From Pelargonium nanum (lineage: Eukaryota > Streptophyta > Magnoliopsida > Geraniales > Geraniaceae), in NCBI GenBank assembly GCA_036897485.1, contig JAYMTF010000048.1:1-63990 (forward strand): DNA of 63,990 nt, written 5' to 3'. Each line of letters starts with the position of its first letter. Positions within the stretch are counted from its first letter, which is position 1. Made by a program: the position numbers and the translations under genes. The notes below the pieces were generated by a model. That model worked only from the letters and a program-made list of their open reading frames with translations. It searched no databases and was not told the DNA's origin. Positions 50,341 to 61,600 of this stretch are shown here, in pieces.

Positions 50341-52151
50341 TTATTCCTTCTTCTCCTGGGCTGTAATATCATTGAGCTTATCCTTCAGTTCGCCATTCTA
50401 CACAGAAGGAAGAATAGTGTTACAATAACGCATGGCAAATTGAAGGTGCTATTTAGGTTCTAGTACGAGAATAAACCTGGTGCATGTTGAGAATTATATC
50501 AGAACCTCCAATGAACTCCCCCTTGATAAATATCTGTGGAAATGTGGGCCAGTGGCTGCACAACAAACAAAATGTAACTTAAGAAACGAAGCACACCACT
50601 GATACAAACTTCTAATAAATAATATTCAACACGTATGACTGTATGAGCACACAACAGTTGCACTGAAGTTTGTGCAAGTCACAATTCACATAGCCACTTA
50701 ACTGCCCTAGTACGTACTAATTGATATATTAACCGATGCATGAATAATTAGATCAACATGTAGTCAAAATATCTAGCAACTTAAAGATGATTTCAAGGAC
50801 ACAGGTTAACAATAGGATCAGGATCACTGATTGCCGTTATAGAGGCAAGACCAAATGTCTGACACAGGTGGCAACTTGACAAAATTTATTAAGAGATGTC
50901 TCATAGCAAACATTTCAATTAAGGAGCGATGAAACTTGATCATAGAAGTTAGAATAAAAGGAACAGACTCTGCCATTAGTTGTAAAAGCAAATGGTTTAA
51001 TGAAGTGTTCAATCATCAACTTTATAATGTAAGGAACACAACCAATGAAATTTCAACAAACTCCACAGATGGCTTTTTACACGTTAATCCTCATAGATAA
51101 TGGTATCTGTGGGCAACTGCATTCCGTTTCTATTGCAAGGCAATCCTAGAGTATCTAAGCCATCAAAAGGGACAAAATTTGAAGTTGGAATTTTTTACTT
51201 TTATTTATTTATAAAAAAGCTTTATTTATTTTATCAATAGAGACGATAATTTAGAATAGTCTACAAATTAGCTTACCTGTAGGCCTTTACAGCATTTTTC
51301 AGTTCAGGATTTTCCAAAATGTTTCTAGCACTCAAAGGAACATCTGCAAGGGCCATAACCAGCTATATCAGTACCAGAAGTTAAGAAATTATGATGCAAT
51401 GAAGACATATACAAGATACAAATATGTCAACATTAGAAACCTAAATATTGATCCACAATTGATTGTGATTGATGTGTGAAGGTGTATTGATATGATGCAA
51501 TTAATATGCAATGATTAAAATTTAAATCATATAAGTTAAACATTTAACACTTACTGTACAGTTTCAAAACTCTCACTGCCAAGGAGCTGAATCCACATTG
51601 GGGAAAATCAGGCACTCCTTTCATGTAAAGCATCACAGGATTTTCCTTTACATCCTACATCAGAACAAAAATATGAAGCTAAATTTAGTTCACGTCTTAG
51701 AGGGATAGCAAGTTTAGAACAGATAATGTTTTCGAATATGACGACTCAAGAGTCCAAATATCCTACCTGCTCAACAACATCCTTCAAAGAAATGCTAGAA
51801 TTCTCAACCTTGCTAGTGGGCCTAAAATCTTCATGTGTGTCAGGATCATTTGGCACACTAGTTGAGTACTTCATTCCATTGTGGTAGAAGGATCCAGATA
51901 CCTATTAACAATACAGTGACATACTAATGTTATGGTTGTAATCACTAAGAACACTGTAACAAAATATTAATAAATTTGGAATGTCACACACATTGGAGAC
52001 AAAAGACAAATCATTCTAGATGGGTAGTTTCATTGTAGAACTACTTTACAAAGGGCTAAGCTAAGGTCTTGGTACTTACCATTCTGCTCGAATGGGCAGT
52101 TGGCAAACCTGAAACTCCCTTCAAAAGTATATTTGCTATTGATCTTGCCAT
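50341..52151 (-). CDS. GRXS15: monothiol glutaredoxin S15, mitochondrial
   Basis: A CGFS-type glutaredoxin that carries [2Fe-2S] clusters in the mitochondrial matrix and feeds iron-sulfur protein assembly (yeast Grx5 family). Six exons on the minus strand: 52151-52080, 51901-51767, 51654-51555, 51343-51277, 50555-50477, 50397-50341. They give 169 aa, equal to the length of Arabidopsis GRXS15. Residues 1-60 are a mitochondrial presequence ([18 protein letters not shown]). The domain shows [20 protein letters not shown] with the active CGFS at 89-92, then [20 protein letters not shown] for glutathione and cluster binding. A 5' UTR intron is likely, with a donor-like GGCAAG|GTAAGG near 52955. 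The upstream region has four site II motifs. Confidence 0.96.
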
Positions 52152-53224
52152 AATATTAGTAATCTCTTCTTCAAACTTGCAACTATGATATGTTAGAGCA
52201 GTGCACAATAACAATTATCTGCACAAATCAGTAGACAATGTAAAAGTTGTATGAGATGCGCAAATTCATAGGGGGGGAGGGGGAATTGTACGAGGTAAGA
52301 ATTAACTTATATATTCACCAACACTAAAAGAACTAATGAATCATTATGATCTAATCTAGAAGAACCACAATCCAAAAAAATATTTCATGACATCATTGCT
52401 TAATGCTTATGCTTTTGAAACTACTAATACACAATGCACACACATGTAAGAAAATACATAGTATAGTGTGGGAAGGTTCTGCCATTTCCTTGCACCTTCT
52501 GCCATTTTTTTTTCCATTTATCAAACATGAAAGATAAATATCCAAGGAAACCAAAGGAGCAATTTTTTAAACATGGGTATGCAGATTAGGTCAAAAACTA
52601 GTTAAATGTTAATGAAGAAAAGTACATTCACACAGCAAATAGACAAAGCATAAATTTTCAAAGCTTTCCCAGATAGATCCTGAAAAACCCTAGCTTAAGG
52701 CGTAGAGAATATATTGCTCCTGGAGTGTAAATGCTCAAATAAAAACAAAACACCTAAAAGCAAATTTATCAGAAAACCTAGCCATGATCGAACGTAGCAG
52801 CAAATTCACTAACCGCGCAGGAAGAAAGTGGAGAGGATCGAGGAAAAACAGTGGCATATAACGACAGATACAGGTAAATTTTAGAGGAAATAGTAGTAGA
52901 GACAGAAACAGGTAATTTCTGGAAGAAATAGTAGTATACTAAGCCAAAGACCTTACCTTGCCGAGTTATGGGACGTCGATGCGACGTCGGCGAGTGTAGG
53001 TGGTGATGATTGTTGAAGAAGCTCCTGAGGCTATCAACGGAAGGAAGACGAGCTCGAAACGACCCACAAGAGAGTCGTAATGGGATTATTGGCAACGGTG
53101 GTACGAGTGTAATTTCCAGATAACAGTTGGGTAGTTTAGACATGCGAAATGTTTTCAACCTTGGGCTTGTGCGGCCCAAACGTGATATTGGGCTGAGTGC
53201 AAGCGAGCCCATTAACTTACAAAT
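52152..53224. other. GRXS15 leader intron, first exon and promoter
   Basis: The 52.2-52.95 kb part is AT-rich and fits a 5' UTR intron of the minus-strand gene. The GC-richer 52.96-53.07 kb part would be the untranslated first exon. An ORF here is an artefact of that exon. Promoter motifs follow at 53162-53211. Confidence 0.45.
53162..53211 (-). promoter_or_regulatory. four site II elements upstream of GRXS15
   Basis: TGGGCT 53162-53167, GGCCCA 53173-53178, TGGGCT 53189-53194 and AGCCCA 53206-53211 lie within 50 bases, about 100 bases beyond the inferred first exon. Clustered site II motifs are typical of nuclear genes for mitochondrial proteins. Confidence 0.65.
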
Positions 53225-53600
53225 TTTTGGTAAAAGCCCCGATTTGATCTTGAACTTTCATATTTCGATCCGATTTAGCTCCTCATTTTTTAACCCAAAA
53301 TAGTTCCCGAACTTTCGTGCTTTGACCCAATTAGGTTGTTAAACTTTTTCTTTACCCAAATTAGTCCAAATATTGACCCAAATTTGAAAGTTTAGGGATT
53401 GTTTTGGGTAAAAAAAGTTCATGGACCAAATGGGGTCGAAACATGAAAGTTCATAGACTATTTTGGGTCGATATCTGAAAGTTTATGACTATTTTGGATT
53501 AAAAAAAAGTTCATGGACTATTTTGAGTCGAAATATAAAAGTTCAGAGACGAAATCGGGTCGAAACATAAAAGTTTGGTGACCAAATTGAGGGTACCTTT
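53225..53600. repeat. foldback repeat built of about 40-bp modules
   Basis: The left arm reads GATTTGATCTTGAACTTTCA, TTTCGATCCGATTTAG, AACCCAAAATAGTTCCCGAA. The right arm has the inverted modules (AAAGTTCATGGACTATTTTG, GAAATCGGGTCGAAACATAA, AGTTTGGTGACCAAATTGAG). The module 'AAAGTTCATGGACTATTTTGGGTCGA' type recurs several times, cut into variants. It is non-coding. The same family occurs at 20200-20490. Confidence 0.75.
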
Positions 53601-53959
53601 TTTTTTTTTGATAACAACATAGCCATCTTGTTTTTGTAATAGTTCAGAAGATTACATTATCAACATTGTTAATGTTTTAAGGATTTTATGGTATGACTTA
53701 ATTTATATCCTTAACATGGAGATGATTCATCATAGTGTATAAAATGACATGAAGAGCTATTTTACAGGAAAGTGAGTGAGAACTTGGGATGATGCATAAA
53801 TAGCTCATCCAGCTGTTCCGGAGCCTATGCAGATGGGTTCTCTTCCAACATGTTTTGAAACATTCTCTGCACAAAATTACTTGCCATGCATGCTTCTCTT
53901 AATATTAATCACCACATAACTATCATCATTTGTCATTTGTTTTCTGATTCAATCCAAAC
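53601..53959. other. promoter region of the LEA-like gene
   Basis: A 12-base T run, then AT-rich sequence up to the short first exon. I see no clear TATA box or other defined site. Confidence 0.4.
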
Positions 53960-54487
53960 ATGGCAGGACAAGCTCAGGTACATACATTCATTTCTCATCT
54001 GCATATACATTTTCTTAAAACAAAACAATCCATTTCAATATGCTAATGTATGTACATTGATCTGGTTTTAACTGTGTTACAGATGAGAAAAGATGAGATA
54101 CAGATGAAGAAGGATGGTATGAAGAACCAGCCCCAAAATGAAGCTGATCAATCAGTCCAAAACTCAGACCTTAAAACCCAAACCACCAGCTTCCTCTCTC
54201 AGGTAATCAGCAAACACTAAAAAACCCAACATTAAATGATCAAGAACATCCTTGAAACTTTATTTTGGTGAACAATATTCATGTTCATAGACAAGTACTC
54301 ATTATAGAACAACAGTTAAATAAATATAGGCCTTGTTGCGCGCGTGCAGGCTGGCGAGCAAGTGAAGAACGTGGCGAGTGAAGCAGCAGAAGCGATGAAG
54401 ACAAGTCTAGGAATGACAGATGATGACAGCACCATGTACAGCGGTTGCACCAACAAGCCCATGGCTAATCCAAGTAGTAGGATTTGA
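53960..54487 (+). CDS. small hydrophilic LEA-like protein, 91 aa
   Basis: Three exons (53960-53977, 54083-54202, 54350-54487) with good GT-AG sites and no frame breaks. The first codes only MAGQAQ. The product is charged and rich in Lys, Gln, Asn, Ser and Met, with no membrane or catalytic segment. MRKDEIQMKKDGMKNQPQNE is followed by the helical FLSQAGEQVKNVASEAAEAM and a TKSLGM-like end (KTSLGMTDDDSTMYSG). This composition fits late embryogenesis abundant or stress-type proteins, which protect cells during drying. The assignment rests on composition only. Its 3' end faces the NBS-LRR gene 285 bases away. Confidence 0.7.
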
Positions 54488-54772
54488 AAATCTTACACTT
54501 TACTAACATATACTTTATTTTTCTCTTGAGATTATTTGTATTGTGACAATGTTATATGGTTCATGTGTCTTGTAGAGAAATGAAAACAAAGCAGCTTCTC
54601 AAAGTACTCTGAGAGAGTACTTCCTCTTGGCATCTTTGCCTGCAAAAAAGGATTCAAGTGTTAAGTTTGTATTTAAATCCTTTGATTCTTCATGTATGAT
54701 CATGACATGTCATGTACATGTATTCTTGTATGCAAAATAAATTCAAATTTATCACATACTCACCAATGGATA

Positions 54773-57391
54773 TCACCAATTTAGTTCCACATCTGGATGA
54801 AATTTAGAACTGAAAACGCGCTTAGTGCCTTCGTCTTCCCACCTCAACCCATCCCACCATTTCTGCTCTCCTGTTATTTTCTTCAAGCTGTTCTCTGCAC
54901 TGCTAGAATCAAATGGGAGCTGTCTAAGACTGTGGCACTCGTAAACCTCAACACTTATCAAAGAAGGAAAGCGCAATGCTCGTGGATAGATGGTCTTAAG
55001 CATTGGTAGATTCGACAAACGAAGCCTCTTCAGACTAGAGAATATGCTCGAACAATCTTCATTTCCCCTGTCTCCTAAATGACCACTCACAACTTGTTCT
55101 ATGTTCGGACAATGATGAATGCATAAATCAGTGAGGTTGTGGAAGTAATCATGGCTTCTGGAGAATTCCACTTCCAGCACAAATCCTTGCACCAATGATC
55201 TGCAGTAATGTATAGACAGACTCTCCAAATACTGCAGAGATGTTCTTGATCCTTTGATTGAGGTCAAACCCGAGCAAGTGACAAGTGATAGCGCTCTTGT
55301 GTATCCGTTTAGCTTTTGAGAGTCGAATAAGTAATCAGCAGAACGTTTATTACATAAGGTGAGACATATGTCACTGACATGCTTCAAATGTTCCATTGCC
55401 TCCAATAATGCTATTTCACCATCACATAGTTCCTCGTACGATTGCAGATGAAGAAATGGAGATTCTAGCTTACTAAACATTTGCAGTGAGGGAAGACTTG
55501 ACACCAGTTCCTTTGCAATTTGTTTGAGATTTGCCATATCATTTAAAATCAAAACCATCAGCTTCTTCAGTTTCTTGAGCTCAACTGGCAGTTCTTTCAA
55601 TGCTGTCCCGGATAGGTTGAGGTAACGCAAGTTAATCAATTCACCAATTCCCTCGAGAAGTTCCAACGAAGAATTATGAGACAAGTCTAGAACTTTTAAG
55701 GACCAGAAAAAATCACTTGGTAATATGAAACAGTTGCCATGGAATTTGACATCCCTAACTATCAAAGTTAGGAGATTGGGACAAGATGTTATTTTAGTGA
55801 CATCTTTAATGCTTTGCCCCCACAGTGACATCCTTTCCACAGAGCCAAGAGCATCATTTGACCTAGCTGCAGCAGCTTCTCCTTCTTGAACCAAGATCTT
55901 CCTTGTGTTGCCATCATCACAAGCTATCCACAAGGCCATTTCACGGATCAAATCGTGCATTGTAACACTCATTTCAAGTTCATCAGTTTGCAACAAACTC
56001 GCCAGCTTCAAACTTTCAATCAGATGATGTCCATGGTTACGAGCTTCATGTGTCTCTCGGGATTCAACCACAAAACCCTCCCCAATCCAGAGGTCAATAG
56101 GCTCATCAATTCTAATAATATGGTCCTCGGGGAAAATGGAGAAATACAGGAAACAGGATTTGAGGGTGTCATTTGGCAAGCTATCATAACTTAACTTGAG
56201 AACAGGAAAGACATCATCCACCATACCTGACAACTTTGGCAGATCTTTCTTCAGTGTATCTATGGCATGCTTCCAATCTCGATAGTTCGTCCTGCTAGCC
56301 ATGGCACGCCCAGCAGTAACCAGAGCAAGTGGCAAACCATGACACTTATTGGCTATAACTTCGGCCAACTTGGGGATTTGTGGATGACAAATGAAAGTGG
56401 CTTCACCAACATTCATCCTAAACAATTCCAAGGCTTCTTTAGGTGGCAAACACTCTATCTTGATCTTCTTGTGAGCTTTCATCTGGACACACACTTCCTC
56501 TGATCGAGTTGTAAATATAACTTTGGATCCATTATCTGGATTTGGAATCCCTGCTCTTGAGAGGTCAAATCGCTCCCATAAATCATCTAACAAGAGCAGA
56601 AACTTTTTCCCTTTCAAGACATTGAATAGTATAACAACTTTCTCACTTTGGCTTCTATCTTTCCATATGTTATCTGGGATCATAAATTTATTCCTTATGA
56701 CTTCTTGAACCTTTTCAATGCTTGCAGCTTGTTTGGAGTTGGACACCACAGCCCAAATCACCATATCAAATCCTTTTCCAGTGCTGGTGGGACAGAGAAG
56801 AGAAGAGGAACCTGTGTTGTTAATTTTGTTCAAGAGGGTAGTCTTTCCAACGCCTGGCATTCCATATAACCCGATAATCCCCACATTTTCATCTCGAACG
56901 TAGCTCAGAGCCTTCTCAAGCGTGGAGTCTGAGCCCACAGTCTTCTCCATAGGCCTCTCGTGGAATTGGGCAGGAGGCAACTTGTTGGCCACTTCACCAA
57001 AACTGCCTTCAGTTTTCAGCTTACTCACTTCATCCAGTAGCTGACTTGCTTTCTTTCCAAGTTTGTAGCTAGTGTAGCAATTCTTGGGGAGCCAACTCAC
57101 TCCAAAACAAGGCGCCTGATTGTTGCCTCGTTCTAGAGTCTTATTCACTTTCTCCTCCATGTCTTGGACTCGTTTGAACCATCCTTCCACTTCGCTTCTA
57201 CGCTTCATTTGCTGCCCCTCATCATATTCAACCTTTCTCAGCACATCTTTTCTTGTTTCCTCCAGTCGCTCCATGTTGGTTTTCAGGGACTGCAGATTGT
57301 GTTCTAGATTGAAAAAGTAGGAAAAATGGTTAGCAGTTGAACTCCACATCCATTTGGCAACTTCCATGATTGGGCTCACAAAGGCATCCAT
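54773..57391 (-). CDS. CC-NBS-LRR disease resistance protein, RPS5-like class
   Basis: An intracellular immune receptor of 872 aa in one uninterrupted exon. The coiled-coil region is residues 1-135 (NLQSLKTNMERLEETRKDVL). The NB-ARC domain has all key motifs: P-loop GMPGVGKTT from 177, kinase 2 LLLLDDLW 265-272, RNBS-B GSKVIFTTR 288-296, GLPLALV from 352, RNBS-D CFLYFSIFPEDHII from 413, and MHD at 478-480. About 380 residues of leucine-rich repeats follow (LKVLDLSHNSSLELL, LINLRYLNLSGTALKELP). The tryptophan ending kinase 2 fits the non-TIR class. Unlike RPS5, the N-terminus has no Gly2/Cys acylation site. Intact motifs and no stops suggest a functional gene. Confidence 0.95.
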   Translation of the reverse strand: MDAFVSPIMEVAKWMWSSTANHFSYFFNLEHNLQSLKTNMERLEETRKDVLRKVEYDEGQQMKRRSEVEGWFKRVQDMEEKVNKTLERGNNQAPCFGVSWLPKNCYTSYKLGKKASQLLDEVSKLKTEGSFGEVANKLPPAQFHERPMEKTVGSDSTLEKALSYVRDENVGIIGLYGMPGVGKTTLLNKINNTGSSSLLCPTSTGKGFDMVIWAVVSNSKQAASIEKVQEVIRNKFMIPDNIWKDRSQSEKVVILFNVLKGKKFLLLLDDLWERFDLSRAGIPNPDNGSKVIFTTRSEEVCVQMKAHKKIKIECLPPKEALELFRMNVGEATFICHPQIPKLAEVIANKCHGLPLALVTAGRAMASRTNYRDWKHAIDTLKKDLPKLSGMVDDVFPVLKLSYDSLPNDTLKSCFLYFSIFPEDHIIRIDEPIDLWIGEGFVVESRETHEARNHGHHLIESLKLASLLQTDELEMSVTMHDLIREMALWIACDDGNTRKILVQEGEAAAARSNDALGSVERMSLWGQSIKDVTKITSCPNLLTLIVRDVKFHGNCFILPSDFFWSLKVLDLSHNSSLELLEGIGELINLRYLNLSGTALKELPVELKKLKKLMVLILNDMANLKQIAKELVSSLPSLQMFSKLESPFLHLQSYEELCDGEIALLEAMEHLKHVSDICLTLCNKRSADYLFDSQKLNGYTRALSLVTCSGLTSIKGSRTSLQYLESLSIHYCRSLVQGFVLEVEFSRSHDYFHNLTDLCIHHCPNIEQVVSGHLGDRGNEDCSSIFSSLKRLRLSNLPMLKTIYPRALRFPSLISVEVYECHSLRQLPFDSSSAENSLKKITGEQKWWDGLRWEDEGTKRVFSSKFHPDVELNW

Positions 57392-58688
57392 GGATTCTTG
57401 GTGGTGATATCACAGAAATGATCAAATAAGGGAAAACAAAATCAAGTGTTTGAAAGGCTAGAAATAGATGATAATGATTGATGGGAATGTAAGAAACTGT
57501 AGACTTCAGACTCATAAATGGCCTAATAGTGATAAACTATGCTTTGCTCCTTCTACATTACAAAGAAAAGAAACATACCTTTTTTTCTTTTTCTGTCTCA
57601 TATAGTTCTTTGCTTTTCCACTAGTTGCAAGTATCTTTATACTGAGTCTTCTACACTGCATTGTTCCCTTATGAATGAAAGATACTCTACATTTTTCAAA
57701 AGAAACCTTCTCCACCACCATGACATGAGCATCTCATATCTTCCTTTCATAAATCACAACAGCCTTAAGCAACAGATAGCAATGGAAAATAGGAGTAGCA
57801 AGAAAGAAAAGAATGTAATGGTGGATATCATCCAAAGAAGCCACATGCCAGAAAATACTTTAACTCTTCTTGAGCTAACTTAGCTCAATGCAGGAAATTA
57901 ACAAGACATGCAAGCCCCACATTTTGTTCACATGAATTTTCATTGGAGCATTTTCACAAACAGTTGGTGGGCATCTTGTGAATCCTTCTAGCCAAGCTTG
58001 GTTACTAATGTTAAAACACTCAAAACTGATGCATCTTTCCAGCATAATATCAAAAAAGAGGAATTTTGATAAAGTTAAGGTTCAATTAACAGACAAACTA
58101 AGGGAATGTATTAAATTAAGATGGGTCAACAACATTAACATGCCACAGATTCACAGAACATACCCAGCTTCTGCTGAATTAGAAGATACAGGTCATAAAA
58201 GGAGAGCATGGTAATGATAACCTGGATAAGAATGCAAATATTCCTACTCTAGTTTAAGATCACTGTTTCACTGTTCATCAAGATTCAACACAATACTGTT
58301 GTGGACATCATATTGACAAAGTGACAATGCTTCCTTAACAATAATCTTTTGCAATGAAAATAATTCATACTCATAAAGTTAACATTTTTAAAATTGTTTT
58401 ATATTAAATAGTTAAAGCAAAAAAAAAAAAAAAAAGTAGTATATAAGAAATAAATATTCGTCAAAAAAAAAAGAAAAAAAAATAGTTGGAGATCACAATG
58501 GCTATGTGGACGCATCAGACGGAGCAGATAAATCCATATAACAAAAATAAATAGACAAGTACACTCTTGAGAGTGTTGAGCTGAGATCCATCTCCAGAAG
58601 AATCTTAAAAACACATATTTTTTCAGATATCTGTTCGATCGTCATAATCAATCTTGTCGTTTGCAGAGAGAGAACGGAAAGAGCAAAT
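57392..58688. other. intergenic between NBS-LRR and BRCC36
   Basis: A divergent promoter region. AT-rich, with A runs at about 58421-58436 and 58464-58482. The ORFs on both strands near 57.5-58.2 kb have no conserved motif. The BRCC36 leader is at the right end. Confidence 0.55.
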
Positions 58689-61600
58689 ATGTCGTTAACG
58701 GCTGTGAAAATGTCCGAGGATGTGTGGTTAACATGTCTCACCCATGCATTGTCCACTGAGACTGAGGAGATCATGGGCCTTCTTCTCGGAGATATCGAGG
58801 TCATTTTCTTTACTTTTCAATTGTGACTGTAGATGTTCATGTAACCTATTCTTATTTTTTAGCTTGAAAAGTGTACTGGAAATGGAGCTGTGTTGATAAA
58901 GATTTTGTGGGATTTGGGTTGTTTTATGAAATGGGTCTTCTTTCATTTTTCTCCTTTTCTATACCCTTGAGCTGAATTGGACTGTTGGGTCAGGGTTTCA
59001 TTAGGGGACAAATTCATGTTTCGTTTCAATTTTGCTTTGATTTTTTTTTTTTTCCTTTTCTGAATGAACAATGTGGGGTTTGTTTAGTTGTGCTGTTTAT
59101 GTACTTACTTGATTTATAGTGTTGTAAAGTTTTTTTATTTTATGGGTTTGGTCTAGTCTGTTTTGAAAAATATGTTATTTTTCAAATATTAGTTCGGTTG
59201 CATGGAAATTGGATTGTTGGTTATGTGCTGCTCTAAACTATACTTGACATATTCTTAAATTTATCTGAACTTCAATTCTATGTAACTTGTCCAATTTATA
59301 CCTGGAAAATGTGGTTTTTTGTATTCTGTTAAGTTTGAATAAAATTGAGGACTCTTTTTTAGTAGCACCCAATAATGTTATGCTAGTCATTGTTTTGGAG
59401 AAGGGTCTAGGTTCTGGGTTCACCCTACTACCCATCTCCTGGAGGAGTCTCTTTCAATAATATCCATACATGTTGGACCCAAGCTTTGGCTTTATGGTTC
59501 TAGGCTTTCACATATCATGTATGAACCATGTATTGATTCTTAGTGACTAATTTGCCAAACACATTCATGTGTAAACCTTATCTTTTCAGCGGAACCATGC
59601 GCTTAAGGTATGTAGTTAAGCATTATGCACTACAACAAGCAAGTCATTTCCCAAGCAATGTCAGATTCGGCTTCATGAGTCGTTTAACAAAGCTCTTTGC
59701 GATCTTTTGCTCGTATTCACCTCCTCCACTCTATCCTATTTAATTATTAGTTAATCCAACTATCCAAGTGCTATCATATCTTTCCTCACCACTTTCCATG
59801 TTAACTTAGGTCTACATCTACCCCTTTTAGTTTCTCCCAACTGAATTCTCTTACCTTTTCCTCATGGGATTACTAAACTCTCTACACTCCACATGTCTAA
59901 ATTTTCTCATACCCCGCATCTTACCTTCAATTCGCACTACCCCTAATTGTTCCTTGAATAGTCTCACTCTCAATCCTAATCTCATCCTTCCTAGTGTTAC
60001 CACACATCCGCCCAAGTATTCTCATTTTTGTTATTCCCATTTTACGGCTTTGCAGCCTCTTTGGAGCCCAACATTCAGTGTCATTTAACATAGCTGGCCT
60101 TACAGTTCTGCACTACGCACCTCCATCAATTATGTGTGTTGCATAATACTAATGAAAATCTCCTGCTTTGAATTTTGCCGTGGCTACATTTTACTTCTAG
60201 CTTTTCTGGTTCAACTGTTTAAGAGATGTTTTGTGGGTGTTTACTGTGAATTTGTGATTATGCATACCTGGTAAAAGGTATCAGAACACTTGCATTACTG
60301 CAGTGGCCAGTGGGAACTTAACATAACTGTAACAATTTTAATGGTTTCTTATTGTTTTTGTCTTTCAAGTCTGATATATTGTGATTAGAAGGAAATGAGT
60401 TGCATGTGAGAGCCTATTGCAATAATTTAACCCTGTACAATGACGCTACATTTCAACTTTTTGGTACCAATTTGACTCTCTCTTTTTTCTCTGTTTGTCC
60501 ATTTTGCAATAAGTAACTATCTTTATTAGTGTTCCAAGGATCTTAATCATTTTCTCTGTTTCATCTATTTGTACGCACCTTTTGCTCTCCTTTTTACACA
60601 TTATTCTTACTCAGAATATAGATGCAAACTTAAAAAAAACTATAGTTTCACTCACTTGTGAACTTAGAAAATTATGTAGTCTTGTTGCTTTCTGTTTTGA
60701 GTTCATACCTCTGCTCTCTTTTTTAATATGGAACCTTTCTCCATCTGAAATTGCTGCTTAGTCAATAAACTTGGTTCTTCAAATAATCAAATCTCAGATA
60801 AGGATGTGAAAGGGGTTTATTCTACTTTCTTTGATATATAGGTAATTTTCTGTGTCCTCTGTTTTTACGTTTGCAATGCTTTTGTTCCATGGAATTTCAG
60901 TATTCAAAAAATGGGAATGTGACTGCATTAATTTGGGGAGCATCACCTCAGACAAGATCTGATCGTCGAAAGGACCGAGTAGAGACTAACCCTGAACAGT
61001 TGGCTGCTGCTTCAACCCAGGCTGAAATATCCTTAATTCCTCTTCATGGGCTCACTTCTTCTTCTTTTTTTTTTTTTAGAAACACTCTTCTTTTTGTTTT
61101 TAATTGATCATAGTTTGACTTTAACATCAACGTTAATAGCAATAGGAGAGGATTGGTATTATTGGCGAAGGAAAGTAGCCTTAATGTGTTCAGGTATTCA
61201 GATTTCAAATAACATCAGGGATTCTAATTTCTATTGATGTTGTGAAAGATGAAAAAAAGTTTCCCGATTTCACACTTAGATCCAGCCTCTGTTGTTATGC
61301 AAGTTTTTTTGCAATATGAAGTTTTGCTTTGTTAACCTAACAGGTGAAATGCATTAATGAAGGGAATAGTTTTTTTGAGGCTTGGTTTTCATTGACATGC
61401 AGGTCTCTTGTGAAATGATCTTCTGCTTGCCCATGGGCATTAGAGTAGCCACTAAAATTATATGTATATTCTATGAGCCATGGTTGAAGCTAACAGTTAG
61501 CTATAGTGGTATTGGTAATTAGTAATATTGACCTGTGCTTGCATGTTGCAATGTGAACGTATGTTATAGTGTTGTTGTGTACTTAACTTTATATCACAGA

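Noticed and set aside
59864..60088. 74-aa plus-strand ORF in BRCC36 intron 1
   Set aside because: It is the reverse side of the LINE remnant; only the minus strand carries protein-like sequence.
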